This document shows, piece after piece, positions 50,007 to 60,850 of a DNA stretch of 64,000 nucleotides. The position numbers and the translations under genes are program-made. The stretch is from assembly GCA_954871525.1 (NCBI GenBank), contig OX940867.1:15787343-15851342 (forward strand). Reading direction: 5' to 3'. Each line of letters opens with the position of its first letter. Positions within the stretch are counted from its first letter, which is position 1. The notes beneath the pieces are model-generated. The model ran no database searches. It saw only the letters and a program-made list of their open reading frames with translations, and was not told the DNA's origin. This DNA is from Parietaria judaica (lineage: Eukaryota; Streptophyta; Magnoliopsida; Rosales; Urticaceae).

Positions 50007-51035
50007 TCAAATTCCAATCACCTTTGAATATCCTTTGTTTCCCATGCCGACAATACCAAAATCACCGGCCTTATAAGTGGAGTAAAGATCCCGTCGTGAA
50101 GTCCCATGCGAAGAAGCACCACTATCACCCACCCAACTTGTCTCATCGCGAGATAAATTGACACTTTCTTCATAATCATCACAAACGACAAAGAAATCAT
50201 CAAAAATAGCAACATTTTCACTATTGTTACCTTCTTTCTTGACATCGTTGTTGTTGTGGTTGATCTTCTTTCCCTTGCCTTCGTTTCTCAACTTCCGGCA
50301 ATACTTTTTAATGTGGCCTTTCAAGCCACAATGATGACACTCAACATTAGCCCATCTATTTGAACCTCCACGCGACGCTCCTCGTGATGCTCCACGGTTA
50401 TTTGAACCACGGGCTTGATTTCTCCCCCTCGACTCGGTAACCAATACCTCGGAATATGAAGAGGAGCCTTGAGACTTTCTTCTCATATCTTCATTCAAAA
50501 TGCTACTCTTTGCCAAATCCATCGACATGATACCATCCGGAGCGGAGTTAGACAACGACATCCTAAACGTCTCCCACGAGTTCGGCAAAGTACCAAGAAG
50601 CCACAACCCTTGAATCTCATCATCCAATCTAAGATTCATCGTCGCCATTTGGTTCATAATTCCTTGGAAGTTATTCAAGTGATCGGTTATTGGCGTACCG
50701 TCATGATACTTCAAGGCTATCATTTGCTTGAGCAAGAACATCTTGTTATTCCCGGTATTCCGTGCATAAAGCTCCTCAAGCTTCCTCCAAAGGATGTTAG
50801 CACGAGTTTCACCAACCACATGGTTCCGAACATTGTCATCCACCCATTGTCGAATGTACCCACAAACTTGTCGATGCAACAAATTCCATTCATCATCACT
50901 TTTTCCCTCGGGTTTCTCGGTAGAAAAAACCGGCAAATGGAAATGCTTGACAAAGAGCAAGTCCTCCATTTTTCCTTTCCAAACATTGTAATTGGAACCA
51001 TTCAAACTCTCCATTCGCGACGTGTTCGCCTCCAT
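50007..51035 (-). CDS. Copia gag-protease (342 aa)
   Basis: The open frame starts [20 protein letters not shown], a typical Copia gag start with the N-Y-x-x-W block, just inside the primer site. It carries the UBN2 gag core, an RG-rich stretch ([18 protein letters not shown]), a zinc knuckle [14 protein letters not shown] (near residue 233), and the aspartic protease start [10 protein letters not shown]. It makes the capsid and the start of the protease; the frame stops ~45 residues after the protease motif. It is the only long intact frame in the element and could in principle still be expressed from the LTR. Confidence 0.9.
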   Translation of the reverse strand: MEANTSRMESLNGSNYNVWKGKMEDLLFVKHFHLPVFSTEKPEGKSDDEWNLLHRQVCGYIRQWVDDNVRNHVVGETRANILWRKLEELYARNTGNNKMFLLKQMIALKYHDGTPITDHLNNFQGIMNQMATMNLRLDDEIQGLWLLGTLPNSWETFRMSLSNSAPDGIMSMDLAKSSILNEDMRRKSQGSSSYSEVLVTESRGRNQARGSNNRGASRGASRGGSNRWANVECHHCGLKGHIKKYCRKLRNEGKGKKINHNNNDVKKEGNNSENVAIFDDFFVVCDDYEESVNLSRDETSWVGDSGASSHGTSRRDLYSTYKAGDFGIVGMGNKGYSKVIGI

Positions 51036-51057
51036 AGTCGCACAAAATCAAACCACG

Positions 51058-51069
51058 GCTCTGATACCA
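51058..51069 (-). other. Primer binding site of small Copia element
   Basis: The reverse complement reads TGGTATCAGAGC, three bases inside the right-hand (5') LTR. Confidence 0.95.
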
Positions 51070-51072
51070 CTT

Positions 51073-51722
51073 TGTTGGGAGAAACGCAACGCAACGGAAT
51101 CTCAATATCTCCCAATAGCCGCTGAAATATGAAGGCGATAATAATCGAAACACAACCACGAACACGAGACAATTTTAGCGTGGAAAAACCCCCAAAACGG
51201 AGTAAAAAACCACGGGACCCGTAGGCCGCTTAAAATCCACTATAATCAAGAGTGAGGTACAAACGAAGTCTTCCCTAGATAAAACTAGAGGCATACATCA
51301 TCATCATCAAGATCGAACACCAATCTCGGATTACAACAACAAGCAAGAGAAGAATTTGTGAAAAACGTTCTCACAAAACAGCCTCTGGTTTCCACTCTTC
51401 AGACCGACCTAGAAAGCTCAAAACCACATCTCCACCGTTCAGAACATACCTCTATGTCTTAGGAATGTTCTGTCCAAAAATCACGACGATACAACGGTGA
51501 ACGAATGCGCAATGACGATTTTCCTGAGGGTCGACGAAACTGTGCGGGAACCGCGAATTTGCTCTCTTTCTCTTTCTCTTGTTTTCTCTCTCTTCTCCAC
51601 TCTTACTTTTCTTCATCTCATCTAAGTCATTTATGACCTAGGCTTCATGGGCCGGGTACATGGATCAATGGGTCAAAAATAACCCACATTGTTGGTCCTC
51701 CAAATAGGAGGGATACCCAACA
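51073..51722 (-). repeat. 5' LTR of small Copia element
   Basis: A 650-bp LTR that on the element strand starts TGTTGGGTATCCC and ends TCTCCCAACA. Confidence 0.93.
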
Positions 51723-51727
51723 GATGC

Positions 51728-52379
51728 TTGGTTGTTTGTGTCACGGCTTGAAACTTAAGAGGCTTGTTTCATTTTCTTCGTATTGAAAAATAAATGACTG
51801 AAGTCAGGTACCTAACTCCACTGAATTCATATTTATTCTCAAAGATAATAGTATGTATGAACTATGAGGTTTCAAAAATATAAAAATAAAAATAGTATGA
51901 ACTATGAATAATTATAATTATTAGCGCTACTGGTCCTTCCGTTATAAGTGTATATGAATTTAGTCTCTTCTTTTAAAGATTAAATCGGAATCGAAATCGG
52001 GAACCGAGAATTTAACATTTTTTTTGTCCTTGTCCTAGAAAATCGGGACAACAAATTTTTGTCCCGTTTCCGGTTCCTTTTATTAGAAACCCCTGTTTTT
52101 TTTTCTTTCTTGAAATGGGAACGGGAACCGGGAAAATTTTTTGGGATAAAATGACACAAATACAAATTACTTCAAAATTCAAAAATCAAATGCTAAATTT
52201 AAAGTCTAATTAAATACAAAAACATAATCCAAGATATTATCAAGACATAGTGTTATATGCATTTTTTGGAACATATAAAACTTGGGCATCTTTTGACAAA
52301 AAGTCAAAGCCCATCAATAAAAGTCAAAGCCCACCGGTGAAGCCAGAGACCAGAGGCCCACGAACCAAGACATTGGCGA
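51728..52379. other. Spacer between Copia elements
   Basis: AT-rich, with degenerate GGAATCGAAATCGGGAACCG type repeats at 51985-52140. At 52249 TGTTATATGC could be the start of an old LTR that holds the following tandem array. No gene. Confidence 0.4.
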
Positions 52380-52631
52380 GGCCCGGAGTCAAAAAGACGA
52401 AGAAGACAAAATCCTTGAAAGGCACCTCGCCTAACGAGGTACCCTGGCCTGATGAGGTACCTTGCTTGACAAGGTACTATGGCCCGACGACCCTGGCCTG
52501 ACGAGGTACCTTGCCTGACAAAGTACCATGGCCCGACGACCCTGGCCCGATAAGGTACCATGGCCCAACGAGCTCCTCGCCTGACAAGGTACCCTCGCCC
52601 GACGAGGTACCTTGCCCGACGAGGTACCTTG
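52380..52631. repeat. GGTACC-rich tandem array cut by the Copia LTR
   Basis: Short units of ~18-20 bp built on CCTGACGAGGTACCTTG and CCCGACGACCCTGG, about twelve copies, ending abruptly at the Copia LTR start (52632). Such arrays occur inside plant Gypsy LTRs, so this is probably a broken LTR into which the Copia element inserted. Confidence 0.7.
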
Positions 52632-55597
52632 TGTTGGACATATGTGTCCTTAAAGAAGATATTTTATCCATTTGTAAAAGATTATGACATGTCATTGAAT
52701 AAAGATGATACTTATTATGTTAATCTTATTATAGTTTCTGATAGAGTAAAATAGAATGTTTGTTTCCATAGTTCATAAAGGATGCAATTATGTTATTATT
52801 ATCGCAACAGAGTCAATGTGAGGAAGAATTAATAATCATAATAAATGAACTTAAAATGTCCATGACCTGATTAACTGGGTGGGAGCCCATTAATCGTATA
52901 AGGTCATCAATGTGACTAAGTGACAATCCTAATCTGGATTATGTGTGTGTGTCATACTCACTAGAAGTGCATTAAGTGTGAAGTGTCTTCATACTGGACT
53001 GGACCTGACTTAAACTCAAGAAGTTATCATATAAGACCGTCACTGATAACTTGGAGTTGAGTCACTAGTAGATGATCAAATGGATATTCGATCTAAGTCC
53101 TGAGTGATCTTGAGTCCAAGCTGCTGGCTTGATTGTTCTTTGATTTAACCGTTAAAGAACACGAAATATTACCGCTGTTCCCAACACTATTATTTTGGGA
53201 ACATGATAGTCAGCAGTAAGGGTAGCTTGGTCATAGACATGGGCATCACACAGCTCTCTTCAGAGTGATGATGATTCCCTTGATTGTCGGTGGTGAGAAG
53301 TGAGAGGTATCCGTGCGCAACTTATGAATCGAAACCATAAGTGGGTCACTCATAATATTACTGACTGAGTCAAGGATGAAAATGCAATGAGGGGCATAAC
53401 GGTAGAAACCGCCTGCTCGTGTGTGGATCATCAAGTGAGAGATCAATAACCCGAATTTGATTGTATCAATGGACACCCTGCTGATATAAAGGGAATAATA
53501 TATACCGTATCACTAAAGAGTGCAGCCTCGGGTCTATAGTGGAATCACTTCGAGGTTTGACGAACAACTAGCAGTTCGTTGGAGCTTAAGTGATACGGGT
53601 CCATGGTCCCCAGGATAGCTCCGTAACGGATGATACGTACGTGATTAAAATACATTCTGGATAATGTTTAATCATTTGGCTTGACTTATAAAACTGAAAG
53701 GTCTGTGGCAGACGTCAGATAGTTTTATCGTCAGCGTGGCAAAAGTACCATATTTTGGTACACAAAATTAACTAATAAAAGAAAGTTCGAATTTAGATTT
53801 TCTATCAGCACTATGTTGTTGGAAATTAAATTCTAAGCAACTTTTCTTTTTGAACCAAATCATTTTGACTTACGGTTTGTGATTTATTGGATTTTCTAAG
53901 TTTGTGCTCGGTTCGATAAACTATGAAATTAAATCACATGTCACGAATTTAAATGATGATGTGGCACCATGACATTTTAATGTGTGACATTGAGATCAGG
54001 AATTATTAATGTAATTTAATTATATGGATTTAATTATTAATATCTTATTAATAATTAATTAATAATTAATAGATTTATATTAATAATAATAATATATATT
54101 TAATATATATTAACACATGTGTAAATCGATATGGGCTTGCATGACCTGTCCAAACCTAGTCCACACGAGTTTGACCTAGTTAGGGTTTTAATATTTGCGG
54201 CATAAGTACCTAAATTTTGGTACTTTAGCAAAAACCCTAAAATCAATATTATCTTTTAGATCGGAAATGATTTAATATCAACCGTAGGATTAAGATAATT
54301 GATTTTTGACCTAACTCTAATTCGAAAAATAGTAGCTTGGTGACCAAGCTTAGGGTTTTCGAATTTGACCTAATTGATTGTATCTGTTAGATCGGTTTAA
54401 GATTTAATCTTTACCGTCCGATTCGAAATTAATTAATTATATTTATAATATATATATTTCGAAGATAATGATATGGATTAAATCGAATTAGGCTTTTACC
54501 AAGTCTTAGAGTATTTGATTTTTATCCCAAATTAATTTGATCCATTAGATCGGTCTAAGATTAATCTAAGCCGTTGGATCTAGATAATTAATTTCGATAT
54601 TATCATTATTATATATATATATATATATCGAAATTAAAATAAGTAGATAAGATTGGTTTTTTGATTTACCAAGTCTTTCTTATTTAATTAAATCCCTAAT
54701 TAATTATATCCATTGGATTTAGATAAGATTAAATCTAAGCCTTTGGATTAGGATAATTAAATATATTTAATTATAATTTTCGAAATTAAATATATATATT
54801 CGAATTATATTTAAATAAGAGGATAAGATTGGTTTTTGTATTTACCAAGTCTTTCTTATTTAATTAAATACAAGTTTAATTATAACCATTGGATCTAGAT
54901 GAGATTAAATCTCAACCATTGGATTGAAATAATTAAAGTATTTATATATATATATAAAATTCGAATTTTGGAGTGAAAATCTCTAATTCGGTTACGGGCC
55001 AAGTCTATAAATAGGGAGCTGATTTACAACATTCAATACACCTTCCCCAGAGCAAAAACTCGAGCTTTCCCCCTCTCTCTAGGGTCTGCGAGTTTTTCTG
55101 CCTCTGATCTCTTTTTTCTGGTTCGGCTTAGTGAGAACGTTGTTTCTCCGGTAGCTTAAAAAAAACCTCGGTTAAAGTTTTGCGACGGAGTCCTGCCAGC
55201 GAAGCCCACGCTTCGGTACGAGGAATCCAGGAGAATATCCCAGAAGATCACGGGTGTTTCCCTCAGCCCCAGCGGAGCCCTGCCGAACTTCAGAGTCCGC
55301 AACCGGAAACGTCAACCGAGGTACGGCCTTATGCATTGGGTTAATAAATGCAAACATTTACCGCTTTCTATTTATTTCTTATTTCGACTATGATATTAAT
55401 AACGAGTTGTGAATATTAAATATGTAATATTTATCAGATCTTGTTAAAATGGTTATTACCCGATATCCGTGCCGTTGATCCGATAACAAGTTTTTCGCTT
55501 TAAAATAATTTTTTAAATGTTACCGGAATGGCTCGGAGGCATATTTCAGCGTAATGGAACCGGAAATCAAACCCCGACGATTTTTCCCCAACCAACA
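52632..55597 (+). repeat. Complete LTR of the large Copia family (5' LTR of second copy)
   Basis: It starts TGTTGG and ends CCAACA, 2966 bp, and is followed directly by the primer site. It gives the reference against which 5046-6132, 7439-10012 and 11230-11509 can be read. Its promoter TATAAATAGGGAGCT is at 55006. Degenerate tandem units occupy about 54230-54950. Confidence 0.92.
55006..55019 (+). promoter_or_regulatory. LTR TATA box
   Basis: TATAAATAGGGAGCT, identical to the box at 9442, upstream of the CT-rich transcribed part of the LTR. Confidence 0.7.
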
Positions 55598-55599
55598 AT

Positions 55600-55611
55600 T
55601 GGTATCAGAGC
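55600..55611 (+). other. Primer binding site of second large Copia copy
   Basis: TGGTATCAGAGC, two bases after the LTR end at 55597. Confidence 0.95.
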
Positions 55612-56886
55612 CATGGTTTAAGGATAAATAATTACGTAATTTAATTAACGGTTTAAAGATCGAATTATTTGATGAATATATTAATTATTTAAAATTGAAA
55701 TTTTTGAATTTCTAGATATTTTAAATATTAATATTAGAACATTACCCGAACCGAAGAAAAACCGGACCGAGTAATGGGACGGGCTACAATTGTAGCCCAA
55801 CCCGTGGGCTCTCGGAAAGGGCTGCCCTGGCAGCGACGCTGCCTGGGTTTACCCGTACCTGGGCCGAACCGAGTGGGCCTCGGTTACGGGTCCAGGAACT
55901 GCTGCCGCTGGCAGCGACCAGGGCAAGGGCAGGACGCTGCCTGGCAGCGTCCAGGGCCTAACGGCCCAACCCGGTAGGGCAGGGTAATGGGCCCGTAGGC
56001 CCAGCCCTATGACAGCGTGCTGCCAAGGCACTTCCCGTGCTCGGGCTGGCCGATCTACGGGCATGTGGGCCCGGGCTTAAGCCCCGAAGGCCCATGTGCG
56101 ATATTTTAAAATATGGGCAGGATTTTAATCCGACCCGGTACCCGTGGATTAAATAAATTTAATATTAATCATTATTTTTGAAATTAATAATTTATGAATT
56201 AAATTAATTATTTTTAATTAATTAGAAATAAAATATGGATGTTATTTCTGGATAAATAACATTGTCTTATTTTATAAAATTCATAAAATTAAATATGGAT
56301 ATTATTTAATGCTTAAATAATATTGTCGTATTTAATATCAAAATATGAATGATAATTCTTTGGAATGATATCATTGGCATATTTTTATATTTCATAAATA
56401 ATTATTAATATGGCCTAAAATTGATTTAATGATAATTCTTTGAGAATAAGTATCATTAATATCTAATTATAAATATTCATCATATATATAATTTGTTATA
56501 ACCTATTTTCATAACCCGTAAACATAGTTTCTATGTTTTGATAATTATTAATATGTCGAAAATAAGATAGACATAAATAATAAGAGTAAATGTGAAAGTG
56601 GTTATTACTAGTCGAAAAAATCTCAACCATACGATCTTGTCTAAGGAAGAGGGAATCAAAAGTGGGGTCGGTTCACCATCCACTTCTGGGTGACCGGTTA
56701 GGACCCCTACCATCTACCTGGAGAGAGTATGAATTGACCTATCACTACCGACGAAATAATAAACACTATAAAAATGAGCTTTTTTAAGCCGAAATATAAA
56801 CTTTTAATGTGTCATTGATAGAAAGTTTATAATAAGTTTTAAATAACTTAGTAATTAAAAATGTTATTTAATAAAACCATGGCAAG
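55612..56886 (+). mobile_element. Leader of second large Copia copy, interrupted by Gypsy element
   Basis: It aligns with 52-1368 of the first copy, including the GC-rich block (55780-56100) and the hairpin at 56061-56097. It stops at CATGGCAAG, where the Gypsy LTR begins; the last five bases GCAAG should be the left target duplication. The rest of this copy lies beyond the window. Confidence 0.85.
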
Positions 56887-57789
56887 TGTTAAGGTCGGAT
56901 TTGGTCAAATCCATCCTCAACACAACTCATGTCGTTTTTCCATAAACGACACAGAAAGAGAGCGAGGAAATTCGTTGACCGATGGTCAACCAAGGAATAT
57001 CCCCGAGGAGGTTCAATCGCGATGAAGTCCAAAAGCAACCCTCGATGAACTCCAAGAGGAACCCTCGATGAAGTCCAAAAGGAACCCTCGAAGAAGTCTA
57101 AAAGCAACCCTCGAGGAAGTCTAAAAGCAACCCTCGATGAAGTCTGAAAGCGTCATGATGAAGCGTGCAGGGCCGAATGACGGCTGACGAGACGTGAATT
57201 TAATGAAGCCTACCTACTCACTCGACGAGAGACGTCAGCGACGAAGCGTGCAGGGCCGAATGACGGCTGACGAGACGTGCATTTATTGAAGCCCACCTAC
57301 TCACTCGACGAGAGACGTCAGCGACGAAGCGTGCAGGGCCGAATGACGGCTGACGAGATGTGCATTTAATGAAGCCCACCTACCCATTAAGGCAGTCTGC
57401 TCGGAAGTGACATAAAGCATGGGCTAACCACGCTTCTCTCAAATCACTCTGGGAAAGCTAATGATGAAAAAGAGAAAAGAGCGGGAAAGATGCGAGATGG
57501 CATAAGGTAAACTCTATAAAAGGCAAGTGAAGCCTCGTTTGTAGGGGTTCGGGAAAAAAGGAAAAGAAACCAGAAATGGAGAGAAAGAGAATATCCTGTA
57601 ATAGAAAGGCTGAAGAAACAGAGAAGTTCCTTGTACTCGATCCTTCAACTGTCCAGCTATTCAACGAAAGAGAACCGAGCTCTTGTCGGAAACATAATAA
57701 ATCAAAGATATTCACTGATCATTGTTGTTAACTTGTTCTTTGTGATTATTTTTATGACTGGAAAAGGGTGGTAAAAATTGCCCTCTACA
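56887..57789 (+). repeat. 5' LTR of Tat-type Gypsy element
   Basis: It starts TGTTAAGGTCGGATTTGG and ends CCCTCTACA, 903 bp, followed by a TTTGGCGCCCACCGAGG primer site. It contains a 23-bp tandem array (57021-57154, GATGAAGTCCAAAAGCAACC units) and an 83-bp triplicate (starts 57160, 57243 and 57326). The TATA box CTATAAAAGG is near 57514. Confidence 0.88.
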
Positions 57790-57790
57790 G

Positions 57791-57807
57791 TTTGGCGCCC
57801 ACCGAGG
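57791..57807 (+). other. Primer binding site of Gypsy element
   Basis: TTTGGCGCCCACCGAGG directly follows the LTR. TGGCGCC-type sites are usual in plant Gypsy elements; I do not name the tRNA. Confidence 0.75.
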
Positions 57808-57854
57808 GGCTTTGTTTTCTTTCTAACTCACAACCAGGAATTTGAAGGAGCAAG

Positions 57855-58940
57855 ATGTCATCGACCGACACCGTTGTCAGTATCAAAAGGGACGAGGTCC
57901 CAGCTATGGAGAGACTTCAGCGGCAATTGGCCAAAGCCACTGCAAAAGTGGTAGAAGCAACGAGGATGGCCGAAGAGGCAGCCAAGAAAGCGGAAGATCA
58001 GGAGGAGAGGAACGGGCAACTCGTCGCTCTCCTGGATCGCGCGATGGCGAGTCAAGGGAGGGACAGTCCGGAGAGCACAATCGCAGGATCTTCGGCTCGA
58101 GGAGAAAGGAGAGTCATAGCCGAAATAGAGCAAGGGATTTTGACGCCGCAAGCGCCGCCAATCAGCCGGGATCTTTTCAACGCCGCCGGTGTGACGCCGG
58201 TGATCACGACGAAACCGCAGGGAGGCGTGGCAACCACCATAGCGGAGACGATCCAAGAGGAGGTACGGAGAGCAATGAGGGAAATGTCTTCGAACATGGA
58301 AGCAAAAATGGGACACGTGGCCTCGCAGGTGCACAGGGCGATGAGCGCGGCACCTGAGATCGATAGATTGGTCAGGGAGGCTAGAATCACTCCTTTCTCG
58401 GCAAAGATTCGCAGCGTGGAGTTAGGAGAGTTGCCAAAGGTCAGGCTCTCGCAATATTGAGGGACGTCGGATCCAAACACCCACGTGAAGTCCTTCCAAA
58501 TCGCGACGGAACATATAGGTGGCGAGGAAGCAAAGCTGGAAGCCATCTTGTGTCACCTCTTCGTCGAAAGCTTGCAAGGCCTAGCAAGCGATTGGTTTGC
58601 AAAGCTACCACCACAATCCATCAGCGATTCTGACGAGCTCGTCGCATACTTTTTGCGACACTATTCAATGTACGTACAGAACGAGGCAACCGTCACAACC
58701 TTGTGGAATCTCTCACAAGGACGAGAAGAAACCCTCTGGCAATACGTCGGGAGATTCAAGGACATCATGGTCAGAGTCCCGGGACTCGATGATGTCGTCG
58801 CAATCCAGGCGTTGAAACATGGATTGTGGTACTTGGCTCCTTTCCGCGAGGAGCTGATAAAAATGCGCCCGTCGATGATCGAGGACGCACTCCACAGAGT
58901 GACTCTCTTCATGGAGATAGAGCAAGAGACGCTGGCCTAA
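57855..58940 (+). pseudogene. Gypsy gag, one internal stop
   Basis: It starts MSSTDTVVSIKRDEVPAMER, with a long helical N-terminus (many A, E and K), then after a TGA at 58458-58460 continues in the same frame into the retrotransposon gag core: GLASDWFAKLPPQSISDSDE, LVAYFLRHYS, TVTTLWNLSQGREETLWQYV, ALKHGLWYLAPFREELIK. A TAA at 58938-58940 ends the frame before the zinc-knuckle region. Gag would form the particle; here it is split in two. Confidence 0.88.
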
Positions 58941-58956
58941 AAGAAGATTCACGAAG

Positions 58957-60243
58957 GTGGAGGCAAGGGAAAGCAGCACAGAAAAGGGAGAGCGGGGATG
59001 GAAGAGATGCCCGTCGTCTAGAGCGGGAAGAGGAGAAGAGGGTCGAGGAAATTCCAACGAGCGACGAGCTTGGGAAGTTCCGAGGCAAGAAGTCTATCAG
59101 GTAGAGGAGGGCAGGGACCGCGACTACAATCGGGGAAATCAACAACGAAGAGAATATTTGGATGGCCGAGTAGAACCAGAGCGAGGAGGTCAGCGGCGAG
59201 GAGAACCCTCCGGAAACCAAGGAGGATTCTCTGATGACCGAGGAGGATTCTCTGGGAGCCGAGGAGGATTCTCGGGAAGCCGAGGAGGCTTCGAGAGGAA
59301 GCCTTGGCCAAAATATATGAGCAAGTTCTGCACTTACCATAACTATAACGGTCATTCCACCGAGGATTGGGCCATGTTAAAGAAGGAACTTCAGAGGAGG
59401 TAAGCACGAGGGGAAATCAAAGACCTCACGTACAGCCCTCCCGAGCCGTGGAATAACGGTAATAGGGCATGGCAAAACCGGCGGGAGGGCCCGGCATATA
59501 ATGAAGGAAACGATCAAGGTGGAGCAAAGGGAAATCTCGCGATCGAACCGTCGGCGGCGAGGCACGACGAAGGTGAGCGAGCGGTTTCTAGGATGAGAAT
59601 CGAGCCGATTATGGGCGGATCGCGATTCTGCGAAGATTCGGTCAACAGCATCAAAGCCTACCAGCGAAGAGGGAAAGAGCACGGCCAGGGAGATATAACG
59701 ATGGCCGGTTCGGGTGCGAGGATAGAGTTCGTGGAAAACAAGGACTGCGCTGACATGCACGATGATGCTCTGGTCCTCGAACTCAACATCAGTGGTTGCG
59801 AAGTTTGTCGCATCCTTGTTGACAATGGAAGTTCGGTCGATGTCATTTTCTACGAATGTTTGATGAAGATGGGCATCGAGGGGCTCATGATCGGAGGACG
59901 CCCTTGCAAGGTGTCAGGATTTCACGGGGATGTCGCTGTCTCGATGGGGACAGTCCACCTCCCGATCTGCGCAGGGAGTGTCAACCGGATGACGGAGTTC
60001 ATGGTGTTAAATGTCCCGTCGCACTTCAACGTGATCCTAGGGAGACCTTGGATCCACTCCATGAGAGCCATCCCATCAACGTACCATCAATGCATAAAGT
60101 TCCCGGGCAAGAGGGAAGGGGAAATAGAGGAGCTCAAGGGAAGCAGAGACGCTTACCGAACCTGCTACATGATGCACCATAAATCGATGACCAACGAGAA
60201 AGGGGTCAAGCAGATAGAGAAAGGAGAGCCGGCCGGATTATAG
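58957..60243 (+). pseudogene. Gypsy nucleocapsid and aspartic protease region
   Basis: In a frame shifted relative to gag, with one stop at 59401-59403 and another at 60241-60243. An R/G/E-rich stretch with GGFSGSRGGFSGSRGGF repeats leads to the knuckle CTYHNYNGHSTEDW, where the usual last cysteine is W. Further on lies a retropepsin-like domain: LVLELNISGCEVCRILVDNG with DNGSSVDVIF as the active-site block, and FNVILGRPWIHSMRAIPSTY as the closing block of plant Gypsy proteases. Confidence 0.85.
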
Positions 60244-60850
60244 CAATTAGCTACACCCGCCCCAAGGACCCCGAGGCGAAAGAAAAGGGGGAGGAAAGGT
60301 AGTACTGAGACCGCCAGGATATTTAGTGCGGAAGAGGTCGAGGCACAAAGTGCTGAGGAGAGAAAAGGAGGAGCACAGATTGAAGAAGTAGAACGAGTCT
60401 GTATCGACGAATCTGATCCTACTCGGACTGTCGGTATAGGCGTGGAGCTTGACCCGGAGATCCGGGCCCAACTAGTTAATTTCCTAAAAAGGAATAAGGG
60501 AAGTTTCGCCTGGTCTCACGAAGACATGTCAGGGATCGACCTATCGGTGACAGTTCATCGCCTAAACACCGATCTGAGGCACAGAAAAGGAGAAAGATGG
60601 TCCCCGATAGGAATAAGATCATCAACGACGAGGTGGACAAGCTGCTCTCGATGGGTACCATTCGAGAAGTAAAATATCCGGAGTGGCTGGCCAACACCGT
60701 CGTCGTGAAGAAAAAGAACGACAAGTGGCGAGTATGCGTGGACTACACCGACCTCAATCGGGCCTGCCCAAAGGATAGCTTCCCGATGCCGCATATAGAT
60801 CGCCTCGTCGAAGCCACCCATGGTCACTCGGCGAGGAGTCGAAGCTGATC
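60244..60850 (+). pseudogene. Gypsy reverse transcriptase N-terminal remnant
   Basis: It begins in the protease frame (VELDPEIRAQLVNFLKRNKG, FAWSHEDMSGIDL), shifts near 60580, and then shows the RT fingers: NKIINDEVDKLLSMGTIREV, YPEWLANTVVVKKKNDKWRV, CVDYTDLNRACPKDSFPMPH. It breaks off after IDRLVEATHGH. The palm, including the YVDD-type active site, is absent: the next bases already belong to the RT thumb. The copy cannot reverse-transcribe. Confidence 0.88.

Larger units (their letters stand above)
48943..51722 (-). mobile_element. Deleted Copia element on minus strand with intact target duplication
   Basis: Two direct LTRs (48943-49585 and 51073-51722), a primer site at 51058-51069 and gag/protease coding read leftward identify a Ty1/Copia element. 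It is flanked by GATGC on both sides (48938-48942, 51723-51727). The LTRs differ at only a few positions, so insertion is recent. Integrase, RT, RNase H, the polypurine tract and the first 7 bases of the 3' LTR are missing. Confidence 0.93.

Noticed and set aside
50469..51125. 218-codon plus-strand frame across the small Copia element
   Set aside because: Antisense shadow of the gag-protease frame.
40..55611. tRNA gene at TGGTATCAGAGC sites
   Set aside because: These are retrotransposon primer sites complementary to a tRNA end; no cloverleaf surrounds them.
57842..58357. 171-codon frame overlapping Gypsy gag
   Set aside because: A shadow of the gag frame; composition is G/R/S-rich without domain, and the gag frame has the recognised core.
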